64,000 nt of DNA from Oenanthe sinensis (GCA_028671895.1 CM053800.1:14467886-14531885); one strand, 5' to 3'; positions 20,440-32,162 are shown, numbered from the stretch's first letter. The notes: generated from the letters alone by a model not told the origin. Numbers and translations are program-made.

Positions 20440-20830
20440 TTTAAAATAAGTCATACCGAATTTTATTAATAAAAGTCATACCGATTTTTATTAATAAAAG
20501 TCATACCGAATTTTATTGAAAAAAGTCATACTGAGTTATATATATAAAAAGTCATACCGAGCTCTTTAATAAAAGGTCATACCGAGATTTATTTATATAA
20601 GTCATTCTGACTTATTTAAATAAGTCATACCGAACTTTTATTTAAAAGGTCATACCAATTTTCTTTTAAATAAGTCATTCTGATTTATTTAATTAAGAGA
20701 AAATCCGGATATGACTTTAGAAAAGTCATACCGAATTTCAAATGTCATGCCCAGTCTTTTTAATAAGTCATATAAGGCTTATTTCTTGTTAAATAAAGTC
20801 ATAGTAAAAAAAGTCATACTAGCTTTACAA
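20440..20830. repeat. AAGTCATACCGA repeats in family D LTR
   Basis: About fourteen copies of (A)AGTCATACCGA and variants (AGTCATACTG, AGTCATTCTG, AGTCATACCA) are spaced 20-40 bp apart by AT-rich sequence. This is family D's own dispersed motif, comparable to the palindromes of family A. Confidence 0.8.
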
Positions 20831-21184
20831 TCCTCTATAAATATGAGGTATCCGCTTCATATTTCGTCGTCGTTCAAAAACATTCAAATTTAGAAATTAG
20901 TATAAATTGTAATATTCATAGATTTCTTTGCAAAGTTTAGAATAGAATTGTTAAACTCGAACACTTCATGTCGAACTTGTTCTAGAAAACTTTATCAATT
21001 ATATACGTTTTAATCAGATAAATTTTGTAATACTTTTCAAGTTAAAAATTATATCTTCTACTTGAACAGTATTTCATTAAAATTTATATTTCATGATTAT
21101 TTAAAATAATATTTTTAAAATCCAAAATACCGCGACAATTTATAGATATTTTATTCAACCCGCCTTCTACAATATCAGGGACCA

Positions 21185-22520
21185 AAACTGATCAAACTCT
21201 GATTCTTTCAGGATCTGGAGTAAACTCTTATAAGCAAAAGCAAACTCTGATGGATCTTGATGAGAAATTAGCAAAGAGGCTTGAAGAAGAAGAAGAAAAG
21301 CCTGAGAAGATTGAAGAAAGAAATAAAAAGGATGCAGAACTAGCAATGAAGTTATTTGGAGAAGAGAATCCGGGAATGGATCCAGTTGTTGTGAATGAAG
21401 AAGTCAAGAAAACTGGTACTGACAATGCTCAAGTCCAGTCAAAGAAGAGAAAATATGTGAAGAAGACTCTAATTCAAAAGAAAATGCCTACTTAAGAAAA
21501 ATCAACTGTATCTACTCCTATTCCAACAAAGCCAACAAAGCCAACTCCTGCAATTCAAAAGAAAGCTCCAATAAAATCTAAAACTCCTCTCACTATGTTT
21601 GGTACTACTTTTCTACCAGGAGGAACAAGTTTCGAAGATGAAGAAGAAGAACAGCAATCTCTATGCAGAAAGAAGGACCCTGATCTTTTGTGGACTAAAT
21701 TTGAAACTTTACTCTCAATGCCATACTTGGTAAAAACAAGGGTGGTATTAGTGATTCTCAAGCTAAAGTCTACAGAGGTGAAGCAAATATTTTCAGAGAT
21801 CCTTTTTCTTTAAAAGACAAGCCTGAGGAAGAATTATCACAAAATCATTTGGACAAGCTTATTGTTGTTCAAATTGTAAAATATATCTTTGATGGTGTTG
21901 TTCCAAAAGAGAAGTTACTGTATTTTATTAAAAATGGAAGAACAATGAAGATAACTGAAGAAGATCTAATCCATAAGTCATCTAAGGAACTTGAGTATGT
22001 TCTCTACTTGTTGAATGATGAGAATGTAGTTACTACTAAGTAGGTGAAGATTTTGGAAGGAGTTATTGAAGAAAAGAAGAAGAATGAAAGGCTGTTGATG
22101 GCAAACTCTGAAGAGTACACACCAGGGTATGTGCTTGAAGATGGTACATAAAAGGAGATGGTTAAAGGGGATGCAAAGGTAAATATGGTGTTAGGAATTC
22201 CCACACTTATACTAAACCCTGATGGACAGAAAGTCTGTTGCATACCTCTATATGACATAATGGAAATGACATCAATCTATAACTTGAGAGCTGTAATATT
22301 CCAGATTGATGACTCTAGTGATCAAATGAAAGAACTGAAGGAGAAGCTGATTGGATTATTGAAGATTGCTGAGAAGAAATTACTTGATCAGTTTCTATCT
22401 GAAGATTTTTCATATAGGAGAATTTAAGTCAAGATGGAAAACTCAAACTCTGGTACATTTGTCTCTATGGTTTCTGACATCATAAGTTGAATTTATGTTT
22501 TACTGAATAAAGCATAAATT
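21185..22520 (+). pseudogene. Third ORF remnant of a family-C element (C-terminal half)
   Basis: Coding remnants in shifting frames: 21250-21495 (K/E-rich, ending in a basic K-K-R-K-Y-V-K-K), 21595-21813, 21849-22043 and 22158-22427. In-frame stops and frameshifts are frequent. It has no recognisable domain beyond a charged helix, and its position before a PPT and LTR marks it as the 3' ORF. AACTCTGA copies occur in it, matching the LTR motif of family C. Confidence 0.6.
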
Positions 22521-22529
22521 GGGGGAGAT

Positions 22530-23077
22530 TGTTAGAAATACAAACACTGATGCCATCAGAGAATATCACAAACAGAGTTTATTGAAGAACAGAGTTTATA
22601 CTGACGTCATTAGAGTTTAGAAGCTGTCGACAGAGTTTACTCTATCAGAGTTTGCTCAAACAGAGTTTACTCAAATCAGAGTTTACTCAATCAGAGATTA
22701 TCAAACCGACAGAGTTTATGATCAATCAGAGTTTGACAGAGATACAAATCAGAATTTGATTTGGATAGAGAAAGAGGAATTCAAATACAATTCTATTACC
22801 ATATGGAAGCTATCTTTATCATTATCTGTTTTGTAATTGGATTTGTAACTGTGTTCTATATAAATACAGAATTAGGTTTTACATTATAATCAATCGTTCA
22901 AGTTTCATAACCTAGCAGCTCTTAAGAACCTTGTTTTTCTTTAGAGAGTTTTGTATTCAGATTATCAAAGATTAATACAAAAAATATTTTTTCTACATAC
23001 TTGTGTTCATAATCGATTGTTTTGATACTATTATATTCACCCCCCCCTTCTATAATAGTCTATTTATCTGGGCAACA
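22530..23077 (+). repeat. Family C 3' LTR (upstream copy)
   Basis: 548 bp, starting TGTTAG after the PPT TTGGGGGAGAT and ending GGCAACA. It holds a run of CAGAGTTTACTC-type repeats (22570-22750), a TATA box (about 22857) and the C-loop hairpin (23027-23059). It is related to the LTR at 24561-25095 but clearly diverged from it. Confidence 0.82.
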
Positions 23078-23291
23078 GTGCATTTGATCTCAATAAAAAT
23101 TATCTTGTTGCTTCTAACGGGTTGAAAAAGGATCTTACTTCTACACCTATTATGGCTGCCCCGGATTGGAATTTGCATTTTGAGCTTATATGCCATGCGA
23201 GTGACTATGCTGTGGGTGTTGTTCTAGGACAGAAGAAAGACAAGCGCATACACATGATTTACTATGAAGCAAGACACTTAATGATGCATAA
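23078..23291 (+). pseudogene. Ty3/gypsy RT-RNase H scrap
   Basis: About 70 codons. K-K-D-L-T-S-T-P-I-M, then H-A-S-D-Y-A-V-G-V-V-L-G-Q, then H-M-I-Y-Y-E-A-R matches the RT/RNase H junction of gypsy polyproteins (L-x-S-A-P-I, D-A-S-D-x-A-V-G-A-V-L-G-Q, I-x-Y-A-S-R). It is cut on both sides by LTR sequence, so it is a fragment only. It shows that a Ty3-type element once stood here. Confidence 0.8.
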
Positions 23292-24031
23292 GGCATGTAT
23301 TGTGTCATCCTCTTCAACGTTTAATCCGGGTTTCCTTGATCAATGAGTAGACTATTAATCAAATCAACATTTGAGCATGGCCATGCATTTTATAGTCTCA
23401 CTCAATCAAGAGGCCAATAATATCACTCCTAAAATAGGAGGGTTAAATTCTATATCTATTATTCATATTTCTCATACGATTCATAGCATACCTAATGTCC
23501 ACCTTTATCATTACCCGGTTAAAGGTAACTTTGAGTGTAATCAAAATATATTAATTCTCGTATAGAAATATAATGATTTCAAGTCAAAGGATCATTACAT
23601 CATTATCATAGTGAGAATTTCTTATGACACTTATTAACATGTAGATTCTCACAGCGGGTCTGTCTAGTGCCATGCATTGATACATGCACTTATGTTCTTG
23701 ACTTTAGTATCACCATACCTATGACCAATGAGATGTGGTCATTAGTCAACAAACATGCTAGTCTTATTGCATTATTATTATCCTTAAATAATAATACTCG
23801 ACTAGGGACCTTTAGGAATATAATACTGTTCATATAATCTCATTTTTAAGTCACATACTTAAAGATATATAATTCGCATTAATATTCCAAGAACATTTAT
23901 TATGCTTTCAATTTATAACGTAGTAAATAAAGACATAATAAATATTATTTAAATAATTACATAAAACATAATCCTTAATTGTTTTCAATAAAACATTAAA
24001 AATATTGTCTCTAGGACACCAATACTAACAT
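23292..24031 (-). repeat. Inverted, truncated copy of the 17.5-kb solo LTR
   Basis: Reverse complement of roughly 17552-18295, with scattered substitutions. It ends at the TGTTAG terminus near 24031. The 3' half of the LTR is missing. The two copies form a long inverted repeat with a spacer of about 5 kb. Confidence 0.85.
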
Positions 24032-24560
24032 TATAACCCTATGTAAAAAATATATATTATTATATTAATGGTGTGAATTTAATGCATATTTTGCTAATTT
24101 AATAACTTTCATATACAAATTAAAAACCATTCATTGAACTATAATGCACATAGAATTTTATTTTATAATTTATTGACTACATGTTTACAAGCATTCATTG
24201 TTACAATATTTTTTTAATTTTATTTATAGTAAAATGATTGTTTTACTCCTGTCATTCATATAATAGTAGAGATGAGACCAATAAATATTCACAAAGGAGG
24301 CCAAATATCACGGTTTAGGCTGCTCCCATTTCGCTCGCCGTTACTACGGGAATCAAAAAAAAGGCCCGGCTAGGTACTTACGAGGCCATGCCGGCAGTTC
24401 ACCCTGTCAATCCTCCAGGGCCGAAATATTTCCGATGAGATCCATGGAGTGATTCTTAAATAGCAAGACTTTTGTGAAAATGTAGCTCTTGCACTCAGTT
24501 TCGCCCTAGGAAGAGGAGGAAAATAAATAGCTTATGATGACCATCTATTTAAGTCGATCA
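24032..24560. other. Spacer with AT-rich DNA and a GC-rich organelle-like patch
   Basis: 24032-24290 is AT-rich with no feature seen. 24300-24500 is markedly GC-richer than its surroundings and includes the LSU rRNA-like segment annotated separately. The rest of the patch (24355-24500) looks foreign to the flanks but I could not assign it. No open frame of note. Confidence 0.5.
24307..24354 (-). other. LSU rRNA-like scrap (organelle type)
   Basis: On the minus strand the segment reads GATTCCCGTAGTAACGGCGA and continues with GCGAAATGGGAGCAGCC, then TAAACCGTG. This is the conserved early 23S/26S rRNA region; the AAATGGGA variant suits plastid 23S better than nuclear 26S from memory. It is under 60 bp, so it is a small inserted scrap and not a functional rRNA gene. 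Confidence 0.55.
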
Positions 24561-25095
24561 TGTTAGATATAAAGATTGATGCTGTCAGAGAATGTCAATC
24601 AGAGTCTACAGAAACTTATTAGAGTCTAAGTGACGTCATCAGAGTTTAGTCACCGACAGAGTTTACATTAGTCAGGGTTTGATAGTTGTTGTTATTCGAC
24701 AAATCAGGACTTGATTGGAGACAGAAATGGAAGTGTTTGTGTGAATGATGATTACCTTCTTGAAGCTGATTACCTTCTTGAAGCTATCTATTCCGAAGAT
24801 AATGATGGAAAACATATCTATGTATTAATTAGTCATTATCTTTGCATTATTTAGATAGGTAGTTGTGTACTATATAAACACATGATTAAGTTTACATTGA
24901 TGTATCTTTTATAACATATTATTCTCATAACCTAAGAGCTCTTAAGAACATTTGGTTTCTTGGGAGAGTTTTTGTATTAAGTTTGTCAAAATTAATACAA
25001 ACGGTATTTCTTTCTTATACTTGTGTTCTAGAATCGATTGTTTGGTACTATTATAATCAACCCCCCTTCTATAATAGTCTATTTACTAGGTAACA
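24561..25095 (+). repeat. Family C 5' LTR
   Basis: 535 bp, TGTTAGATAT to GGTAACA. It carries TCAGAGTYTA repeats (24588-24690), a TATA box inside TGTGT/ACACA arms (about 24866-24883) and the C-loop hairpin (25047-25078). A PBS follows two bases later, so this is a 5' LTR. No matching 3' LTR is present: the element is truncated after pol. Confidence 0.85.
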
Positions 25096-25097
25096 AT

Positions 25098-25109
25098 TGG
25101 TATAAGAGC
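25098..25109 (+). other. Primer binding site, family C
   Basis: TGGTATAAGAGC, one substitution from the tRNA-Met PBS TGGTATCAGAGC, two bases after the LTR. Confidence 0.85.
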
Positions 25110-25159
25110 AGACAGTTTCTTTTAACCTAAAAGATCTTAAATAATTTTTGGAAACAATT

Positions 25160-27440
25160 ATGAAAGTATCAGAATTCCAATTCTCAAAAAGGCTGAATAC
25201 CCTACATGGAGGGTAAAGATGATCATGTTTCTGGAAGTCACAGATCCTGACTATCTAGACATGATTAATGAAGGCTAGTATCTGCCAACAAAGTTAGTAC
25301 CACGAACTGTAGTTGAAGGAAGACAAGTTCCTGAGCACTACACTCTGAAGGATAAGAAAGAGTGGACTAATGAAGAAAAGCAGGAAGTCCTCAAGGATGT
25401 AAAGGTAAGGAATATCTTACACAATAGTCTGGACTCGGTAATGTCTAACAGAGTAATTGCTTGCAAAACAACAAAGGAAATATGAGATGCACAGGAAGTT
25501 CAATGTCAAGGAACCAAGGAAATCAAAAAGGATAGAAGATCTGTTCTTATTCAGGAATATGAATATTTTGAGGCTAAACATAATGAGTCTCTAACTGATA
25601 CATATGACAGATTTCTCACTATGTTAAATGACTTAACACTAGTTGACAAGGTGTATGAGAATGAGGACTTAAATACTAAGTTTCTAAGGGCTCTGCCTGA
25701 AGAATGGGACTTGCAGACATCCCTAATAAGAGATAGAGCAGATTTGGAAGATATGTCTTTAGATGAAGTATATGGAAAGATGAAAACTCATGACTTGAAG
25801 TTACAACAATGAAAGAACAGAAAAAGTGGCAAGGAAAAATCAATTTCCTTGAATGTGGAGACAAAGATTGTGAAAGCTAAGGAACAAATCCTTACAGTCT
25901 CGAATGGAAAAGGAAAAATTGTAATGGTGAAGGAAAGCAGTGAGTCAGAGTCTGAAGCAAACTCTGATGCAGACTCTAAGGATGAATCCACATATTCTAA
26001 CATGATGGAAATGGTTGTTATTATTGTCAAAGGCTTCAAAAAGATGTAGTACAAGAAGTTCAGAAATTATGGAAAATTCAGAAGAGGTCTGGTAATTCTG
26101 AGAACAAGAAAAAGTTCAGAAAGGGAGAAGATAGAGAAGGGAAGTCAAAGACACTTGATAAATCAAAGGTCAAGTGTTACAAGTGTAACAAGATGGGACA
26201 CTATACAACTGAGTGAAGGATCAAGGAAGCTGGTAAGGCGCTTATAACATCTAATAAAGATTGGATGAACTCCTCAGACTCTGATGATGAAGTAAACTAT
26301 GCTTTAATGGCAAACACTGAAACTCCAACTGCAAACTCTGAAAAGGTACCAGATTCAACTTTCAACATAGACATTGATAATATCTATGAAATGAAATCTT
26401 TCCTTAGAACTTTGCATGTTAGTTTTAAAACTCAATCTCTTGAGAATGAAAGACTAAAATCTGAAATTCAAAAGTTATCTGTTAAGAATGATTTCATTGA
26501 ATCTGAACTTGTGCACATGATAGATACTAAGAAAGACTGTGAGAAAGCTTTACACATGCAAACTCAGCTAGAAATTCAGGTCACTTATCTAAAAGCTGAG
26601 ATAGCCAAAGAAAATGAGACCTTCATAGTTTGGACAAACTCTGGAAAGAAGGTTCGAGAAATTCTTTCTGACAAGAATTGGACATCTGCCCTAGGTTATG
26701 AATCAAAAAATGACAAGAAAAATGGTAAAAAGGCTGTTAAGACACAAAAAGGAGTTAGTGAGAATCTAAATAAACATGTTGACTTTGTTAAGTCTAGTAA
26801 TGAGACAAACACTTCTGATAAATGTACTAGTAACTCTAAAAACAAAGAAAGCAGTGTGTCAGAAAACAAACCAATTAATATTGGTTTACTTTCTCAAAAA
26901 TAACTCAAGGAAAAGATGAAATATGTCATAAACAAGAACAAGCCTAAAAGAGTCGAGAGAAATAGGAATGAAAAGGTAGGAATATCCAAGGAGACTGATT
27001 ATAAGAATATTCCTAATGAACCTAGAAAAACCTATTTCACATGTGGTAATTCTAATCATCTTGGTATTGACTACAGGTAGAATAAAATGAAGGAACCTGT
27101 GAGGCCTAGATCAGGAGTTAGGAAACAGACTAGATATAGGACACAAAGTCCTTGTTTTCATTGTGGTCGCTTATGGCATTCCATTTACACTTGTAAAGGA
27201 TATCATACTCTGTATTTCAACTATTATGAACTTTTGCCTCATTTAAACAAAACTCTTATTTCCTCTATTTATGCTGCAAAATAAAGGTATGTTGTAAAAG
27301 CTAATAAAAGAAAACCAAACTCTGAAAATGCAAAGTTTGTTAACTTAAACTCTGATAAAGTTACTTTTACTGCAAAAGTTAACAATGTTAAAAAGAAAGG
27401 ATCCAAACTTGTTTGGGTCCTCAAAGACTCTAATTAGATT
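25160..27440 (+). pseudogene. gag: Decayed gag and gag extension of family C
   Basis: From ATG 25160 the gag domain is recognisable (Y-P-T-W-R-V-K-M-I-M-F-L, then L-R-A-L-P-E-E-W-D) but broken by stops, for example in the stretches before 25290 and 25490. A nucleocapsid knuckle C-Y-K-C-N-K-M-G-H-Y lies at about 26170, its last Cys position being a stop. A coiled coil follows at 26265-26900. Two more knuckle-like motifs are at about 27039 (C-G-N-S-N-H) and 27152 (C-F-H-C-G-R-L-W-H-S-I-Y-T-C). AACTCTGA repeats lie in the acidic linkers. It ends with W-V-L-K-D-S-N and a stop, as at the gag/pol junctions of A and B. Confidence 0.8.
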
Positions 27441-28994
27441 ACATGTATGATTGCAGAAAAATAGAAAAAAACATCCTAGTAATTGATAGTGGATGTTCTG
27501 CACACATAACTGGAAATAAATCCCTGCTTTCAGAGTTTGAGGAGAAGGCTGGTCCAGCAGTATCTTATGGAGATGCAAATACAGGAAGAACACTGGGATA
27601 TGATAATATTGTGATTGGTAATGTCATCATTGAAAATGTAGCTCTGGTTGAAGGACTGAAGCAAAATATGTTGAGTGTGAGTTAAATGACAGACAGAGGT
27701 TATTCTGTGGAATTTCATGAAACAATTGTGAAGTCAAAAGAAAAAAGACTGATAAAGTAGTTCTCATTGGTCACAGACATAACAACCTATTTGAAGCTGT
27801 CTTGGAAATAAACTCTGAAGGACCATTGACATGTCTCCTTGGAAAAACAACTTCAGTGGAAAGCTAGAATTGGTATAAAAAGTTGTGTCATCTGAATTTT
27901 TGCAATATAAATGAACTGGTAAGAAAGGATCTTGTGAGAGGTCTTTCTAAAGCTCAATTCCATCCTGATGGCCTCTATACTCATGTCAAAAGGTAAAACA
28001 GAGAAAGACATCTTTCAAAAGCAAGACTGATTCTTCAATTGAAGAACCCTTTCACATGCTACATCTTGATATATTTGGTCCTGTCACTATTATGTCAGTT
28101 GGAAAGAAGAAGTATACTCTGATAATAGTTGATGACTACACAAGATACACTTGGGTGTACTTTCTACACAAGAAGGATGAAACAGCTGAGATCATTTTTG
28201 ATCATATTACTATGATTGAAAATGGATCAACACTCAAAGTGAATATTCTAAGGAGTGACAATGGAACAAAGTTTAAGAACTCTGCAATGGAAGAATTATG
28301 TACAACTAAAGGAATAAAGCAACAGTTTTTAGCACTTGGTACACCTCATCAAAATGGTGTAGTTGAAAAGAAAAATAGAACTCTGATTAAAGCTGTTAGA
28401 ACTGTGCTGGAAGAAGTAAAACTTCCCACTTACTTCTGGGCAGAAGCTGTGAACACTACTTGTATTACTCAAAACTGTACATTGATCAACAAGCATGGAA
28501 AAAACTCCTTATGAAATGATGAAAGGAAGGAAGCTAAATGTAAAGTACTTTCACATATTTAGAAGCAAGTATTTTATTCTGAAAACACATCTTGAACAAC
28601 TCAAGAAGTTTGAACTGAAAGAAAGCATTTTTGTTGGGTACTCTATAAGCTCAAAAATATCTTCAAAGGTTTTCAAAGTGTACAACTTGATAACAAAAGT
28701 GGTCATGGAATCTATAAATGTATCTTTTGATGAATCAAATATAACATGATTGCATGATGAAGAAGTGCATAAATGTTTGAAATTTGAAAATGAGATTCTC
28801 AAAAGTAAGCAAGATACAGACACTGAAAATCTAAACACTTATTCTCCAAACTTTGATAACACTAAAATTGAAAATGAAGATACTGCACATGTTGAGGGGG
28901 AGCAACATCAATCTTCCACAGAGAATAATAAAACAACTTCTATGATTGAAATATCAGAGTCTGATCAATCTCCAACAAACACAAACTCTGATAA
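27441..28994 (+). pseudogene. pol: Decayed pol of family C, 5' part (protease, integrase)
   Basis: Protease core V-I-D-S-G-C at about 27480, the gag-pre-integrase segment with stops, and integrase at 28056-28514 with M-L-H-L-D-I-F-G-P, S-D-N-G-T-K-F and G-V-V-E-K-K-N (a catalytic-region change from E-R-K-N). The frame slips at about 28500. The integrase-RT linker (28750-28992) is acidic and is interrupted by the CACTA transposon, resuming at 32163. Confidence 0.85.
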
Positions 28995-29009
28995 CACTAC
29001 TAGAAAAAG

Positions 29010-29520
29010 TGACATAGACATCAGTTTCTGGCCGATGTCTAAGTGATTTGCAACTGATGTCTATGCCGGTGATGTTAAAGGTCACCCCAATAGACATCAG
29101 TTTTCGGTCGATGTCTTAAACAACTTATAACATCAGTTTTTATAGTTGTATAGACATTAGTTATTCTATGTTGACCTGTTGTGTTAGGACCTTATATACA
29201 TCAGGTATTTTAGAAAAAACTGGTGTTGTAGTTTACTTATAACATCATTTTTTATAGTGGTAGCTATTGTTACAATTCATTACAGACATCAGTTATTTTA
29301 GATTTCCCTATTGTGCTAGGCTCTTATAGCCATTGGTTATTTTAGATTTCCTTGTTGTGCTAGGCTCTTATAGACATCAGTTGTTACAGAAAAAACTGGT
29401 GATCTAGTCCACTTATAACATCAGTTTTTGTATTTGTACCTGTTGTTACAGTGCACATTAGACATCTTTCATTTTAGGTTGACCTGTTATATTAGGGTCT
29501 TATAGACATCAATTAATTCT
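29010..29520. repeat. Left subterminal repeats of the CACTA element
   Basis: About ten copies of GACATCAGTT/AACATCAGTTTT and relatives separated by 20-50 bp, in both orientations. Matching copies lie at 32020-32150 near the right end. Confidence 0.8.
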
Positions 29521-29884
29521 AAATAAATGATGTTAGAACTGCATTTTTACATTATACATATACTTGATATACATCATTTCCAGCACTATTTGTGCACAAC
29601 AATCAACTCAAATCCAACCCAAACAACAACTCTAAAAACCAACCAAAACAATAATAAAAACCAACCAAAACACATATATTATCAAACAAAACAATCCTTA
29701 CATAGTTAACCAACCATAACCAACATATTAGGCACCACTTGCCAAATATAAAGTACACTAACAAAAGTTAGGTTCTAAATTACTAGTCATTTCAATTCCA
29801 AACTGTTGCATTCTAGATAGTTATAATTAACTGCTGCATCCAAAACCAAAAAGACCTAAAATCAAGTGTTCATGAACAAAGTGA

Positions 29885-30600
29885 AATCACATGTGGTCCT
29901 CAATATAACTTAGAGCCTCATTTTGAACCTCATCCAGCTGCCCATCCGAGTAAGTTCTCCGACTCTTGTTCATCCACTTCAAAGTGAAACAAAAATAACA
30001 AGTCACATAATCAGTTTATATATATGGCTAAAAATTTTATATACTCAGGAATTTACTTGATAATAATATGGTGTATACCTTCCTAAGAAAATTAAAGTCT
30101 TTATCCTTAATAATGTCTTTCATATAGCGCATAACGACATATCCACATTCACTTCCCCCTAGCTGTTTGAGGTTTTCCTATATATTTTAATAATAAGCTA
30201 CATATCAGCCACCACAAAATAGAAATAAATTAAATAGTAGAAACTAGAATAAAATTAATTATATTCTTACCGCCAAATAATTAACTTTTAGAGCTTTTGT
30301 AGCTCTACCAGTTTGGGCGTTGAAGGATTTTATTGCACGGTAAATGTTGTGTCAAACCAGCGAACAATGCTAATACATAATAATTATAGTGATGAAAAAA
30401 TATACCTTATTAATGCCTTTTCTAATGCTGGGAACCGATGAGTAAACAACGGATTGAGAAAATAAATTTCACCCTCCCATATGACAATCAAAATACAATG
30501 TGCACTATTAATTGGAAACAGATACCAAAGTCAAAATTTGCATAAATTAACACACACGTCATAATATATACTTTATATCAAAATTCTTGGAAACACTCAC
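29885..30600 (-). pseudogene. ULP1-like (C48) cysteine protease remnant in CACTA
   Basis: Minus-strand coding blocks separated by intron-like AT-rich gaps. The order is H-C-I-L-I-V-I-W-E-G-E-I-Y-F-L-N-P-L at about 30430-30510 (histidine block; typical proteins have H-W), F-N-A-Q-T-G-R-A at about 30290-30350, then Q-L-G-G-S-E-C-G-Y-V-V-M-R-Y-M at about 30095-30170 (oxyanion Gln and catalytic Cys). R-T-Y-S-D-G-Q-L-D-E-V follows at about 29930-29960. Such deSUMOylase-like domains are often carried by plant transposons. Stops and missing splice support argue against function. Confidence 0.6.
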
Positions 30601-30639
30601 TTCTCATTATGGGGAAGGAAAAACATGCGATCCGCGTTG

Positions 30640-30960
30640 CCTTCTTCAAACCGTCTTACAACATAGTCTTCAAGTTCAGCATTGATACGGAATGTGGCTC
30701 CTGGATCAAAAGAGGATGCAACCATTCTACAAAATATTTCTTCATGCCAAATTTAATTAATATACCCTAAACTAAAACCATGCTCATATAGATGGCCCCT
30801 AATAATTTTTACTAAGAATTTTTTGAAATTAACACATCGAGCACATGGACAAGGAATGGCCTTAGTATCATCTACATTTTCTTCAGCGTATATTAAGAAC
30901 TGTTCAAAAAAATTCATAATCTAAGAAATCCCTAGCTTTGGTCATCCAAGTCTTATCCAT
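30640..30960 (-). pseudogene. Transposase-associated domain remnant of CACTA
   Basis: From ATG at 30960 reading leftwards: M-D-K-T-W-M, then a stop-interrupted F-L-I-Y-A-E-E, then I-P-C-P-C-A-R-C-V-N and I-R-G-H-L-Y-E-H-G-F. The Cys-rich C-P-C-x2-C and H-L-x-x-x-G-F pattern is that of the N-terminal transposase-associated domain of En/Spm proteins. Two stops break the frame. Confidence 0.7.
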
Positions 30961-32162
30961 ATATATCCAACCTACCTGATATACCAATATACAACCATCA
31001 ATAATCTAAGGAATTCTAACACAAATATAGATGTGTTTGTTTAATTTACATGCTTCACTAATATGCCACAACCCAATTATATGTACTAATATATATGCTT
31101 CACAAATTGACAAATCGACAAAGAACATGGTATTTAGTTTTCTGTCTAGCTATTACATATGGCCATACGGGACATCGTAATGTTCCCATGTGCAGACTCA
31201 ATACATAAGATGACAAACAAACAATTAACATACCATTCACATTGTCCCGAAGCATATGAATTCACTAATCATTCACATTGTCCAGACTCAATACAAACAA
31301 TATATGACCACTTAACATTGTCTAGACTTAACATAAAATATTTTCAAACAAAGAAACAAGACTAGCAGTGAGCAGTTACCAAAATATTCACATAACAAAT
31401 ATTCACATAATATTTAATATATAGTACAAAGATGAAACAAAATAATATATATTACACACAAACACTTAGCAATTAGCAAAATATTCACACATACACTTAG
31501 CAGTTAGCAAAATATAACAAACATATCATAATCAAACTAATTAATAGCAACAAAACATAATATAACAAACAAATTAATATATTACACACACACACACAAA
31601 CACACACATACACATAAATTAACATATAAATCAAAGTTGAGAAAACTAGGATTTAGTTGAAATTAACATACCAGTTGAGAAGTTGAAGTAATCGAGTAGT
31701 TGAGAGCTATTCTTCCCCCAATCGACTTATTCTTTCCCCAATCGAGCTCTGTTTTCACCAAATCGAGCTAGAGTTTTCACCAAGTCGAGCAGCTGAAAGC
31801 AGTCGCGAGTTGAGAGCTAAGGTTGTAATCTTCCCCCAATCTACCAGTTGAGAGCTCTGTTTGTGTGGATTTGTAATCTAAGGTTCATTTTTGATGGTCG
31901 CAGAGTTTGAGAGGGTGTGGATGTGAAAAGAGGGGGGAAATATATGTTAAGTGAAAATAATATAAGGGGAAATAATAGTCGGGGGGAAAATGTCGCGTGT
32001 TTTTTTAAAAGGACCAAAGACATCAGTTATTTTTAGAGGTGATGTCCTAATAAACTTAAGATATCAGTAATAAATCAACTGATGTTAATGAAGCCTTTAA
32101 CATCAGTTGCATTTTCAACTGATGTTAAAGGTGTGATGTCTATGTGACAATTTCTAGTAGTA

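Larger units (their letters stand above)
19623..21184 (+). repeat. Family D 3' LTR
   Basis: Begins TGAAAGGC after a PPT and ends near 21184 (…GGGACCA) just after the C-loop hairpin (21145-21176, 8 of 9 pairs). The exact end is uncertain by about 10 bp. It contains a 148-bp tandem duplication and an array of GTCATACCGA repeats. No coding. Confidence 0.7.
28995..32162 (-). mobile_element. CACTA (En/Spm-type) DNA transposon
   Basis: 3,168 bp. The left end is CACTACTAGAAA and the right end, read inwards, is the same with one change at the outermost base. TAA lies on both sides (28992-28994 and 32163-32165), the 3-bp duplication typical of CACTA. Subterminal zones (29010-29520 and 32020-32150) repeat ATAGACATCAGTT and variants in both orientations, as expected for transposase binding. 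Internal coding remnants are on the minus strand: a transposase-associated domain and a ULP1-like protease. No complete TNPD-type transposase core is seen, so it is non-autonomous. It entered the family-C pol linker after that element inserted. Confidence 0.9.

Noticed and set aside
24307..24354. rRNA gene
   Set aside because: The conserved block is under 60 bp with no flanking rRNA, so it is a scrap.
29527..29709. 60-codon plus-strand frame in the CACTA element
   Set aside because: Low-complexity Asn/Thr-rich translation of A-rich DNA. No support.
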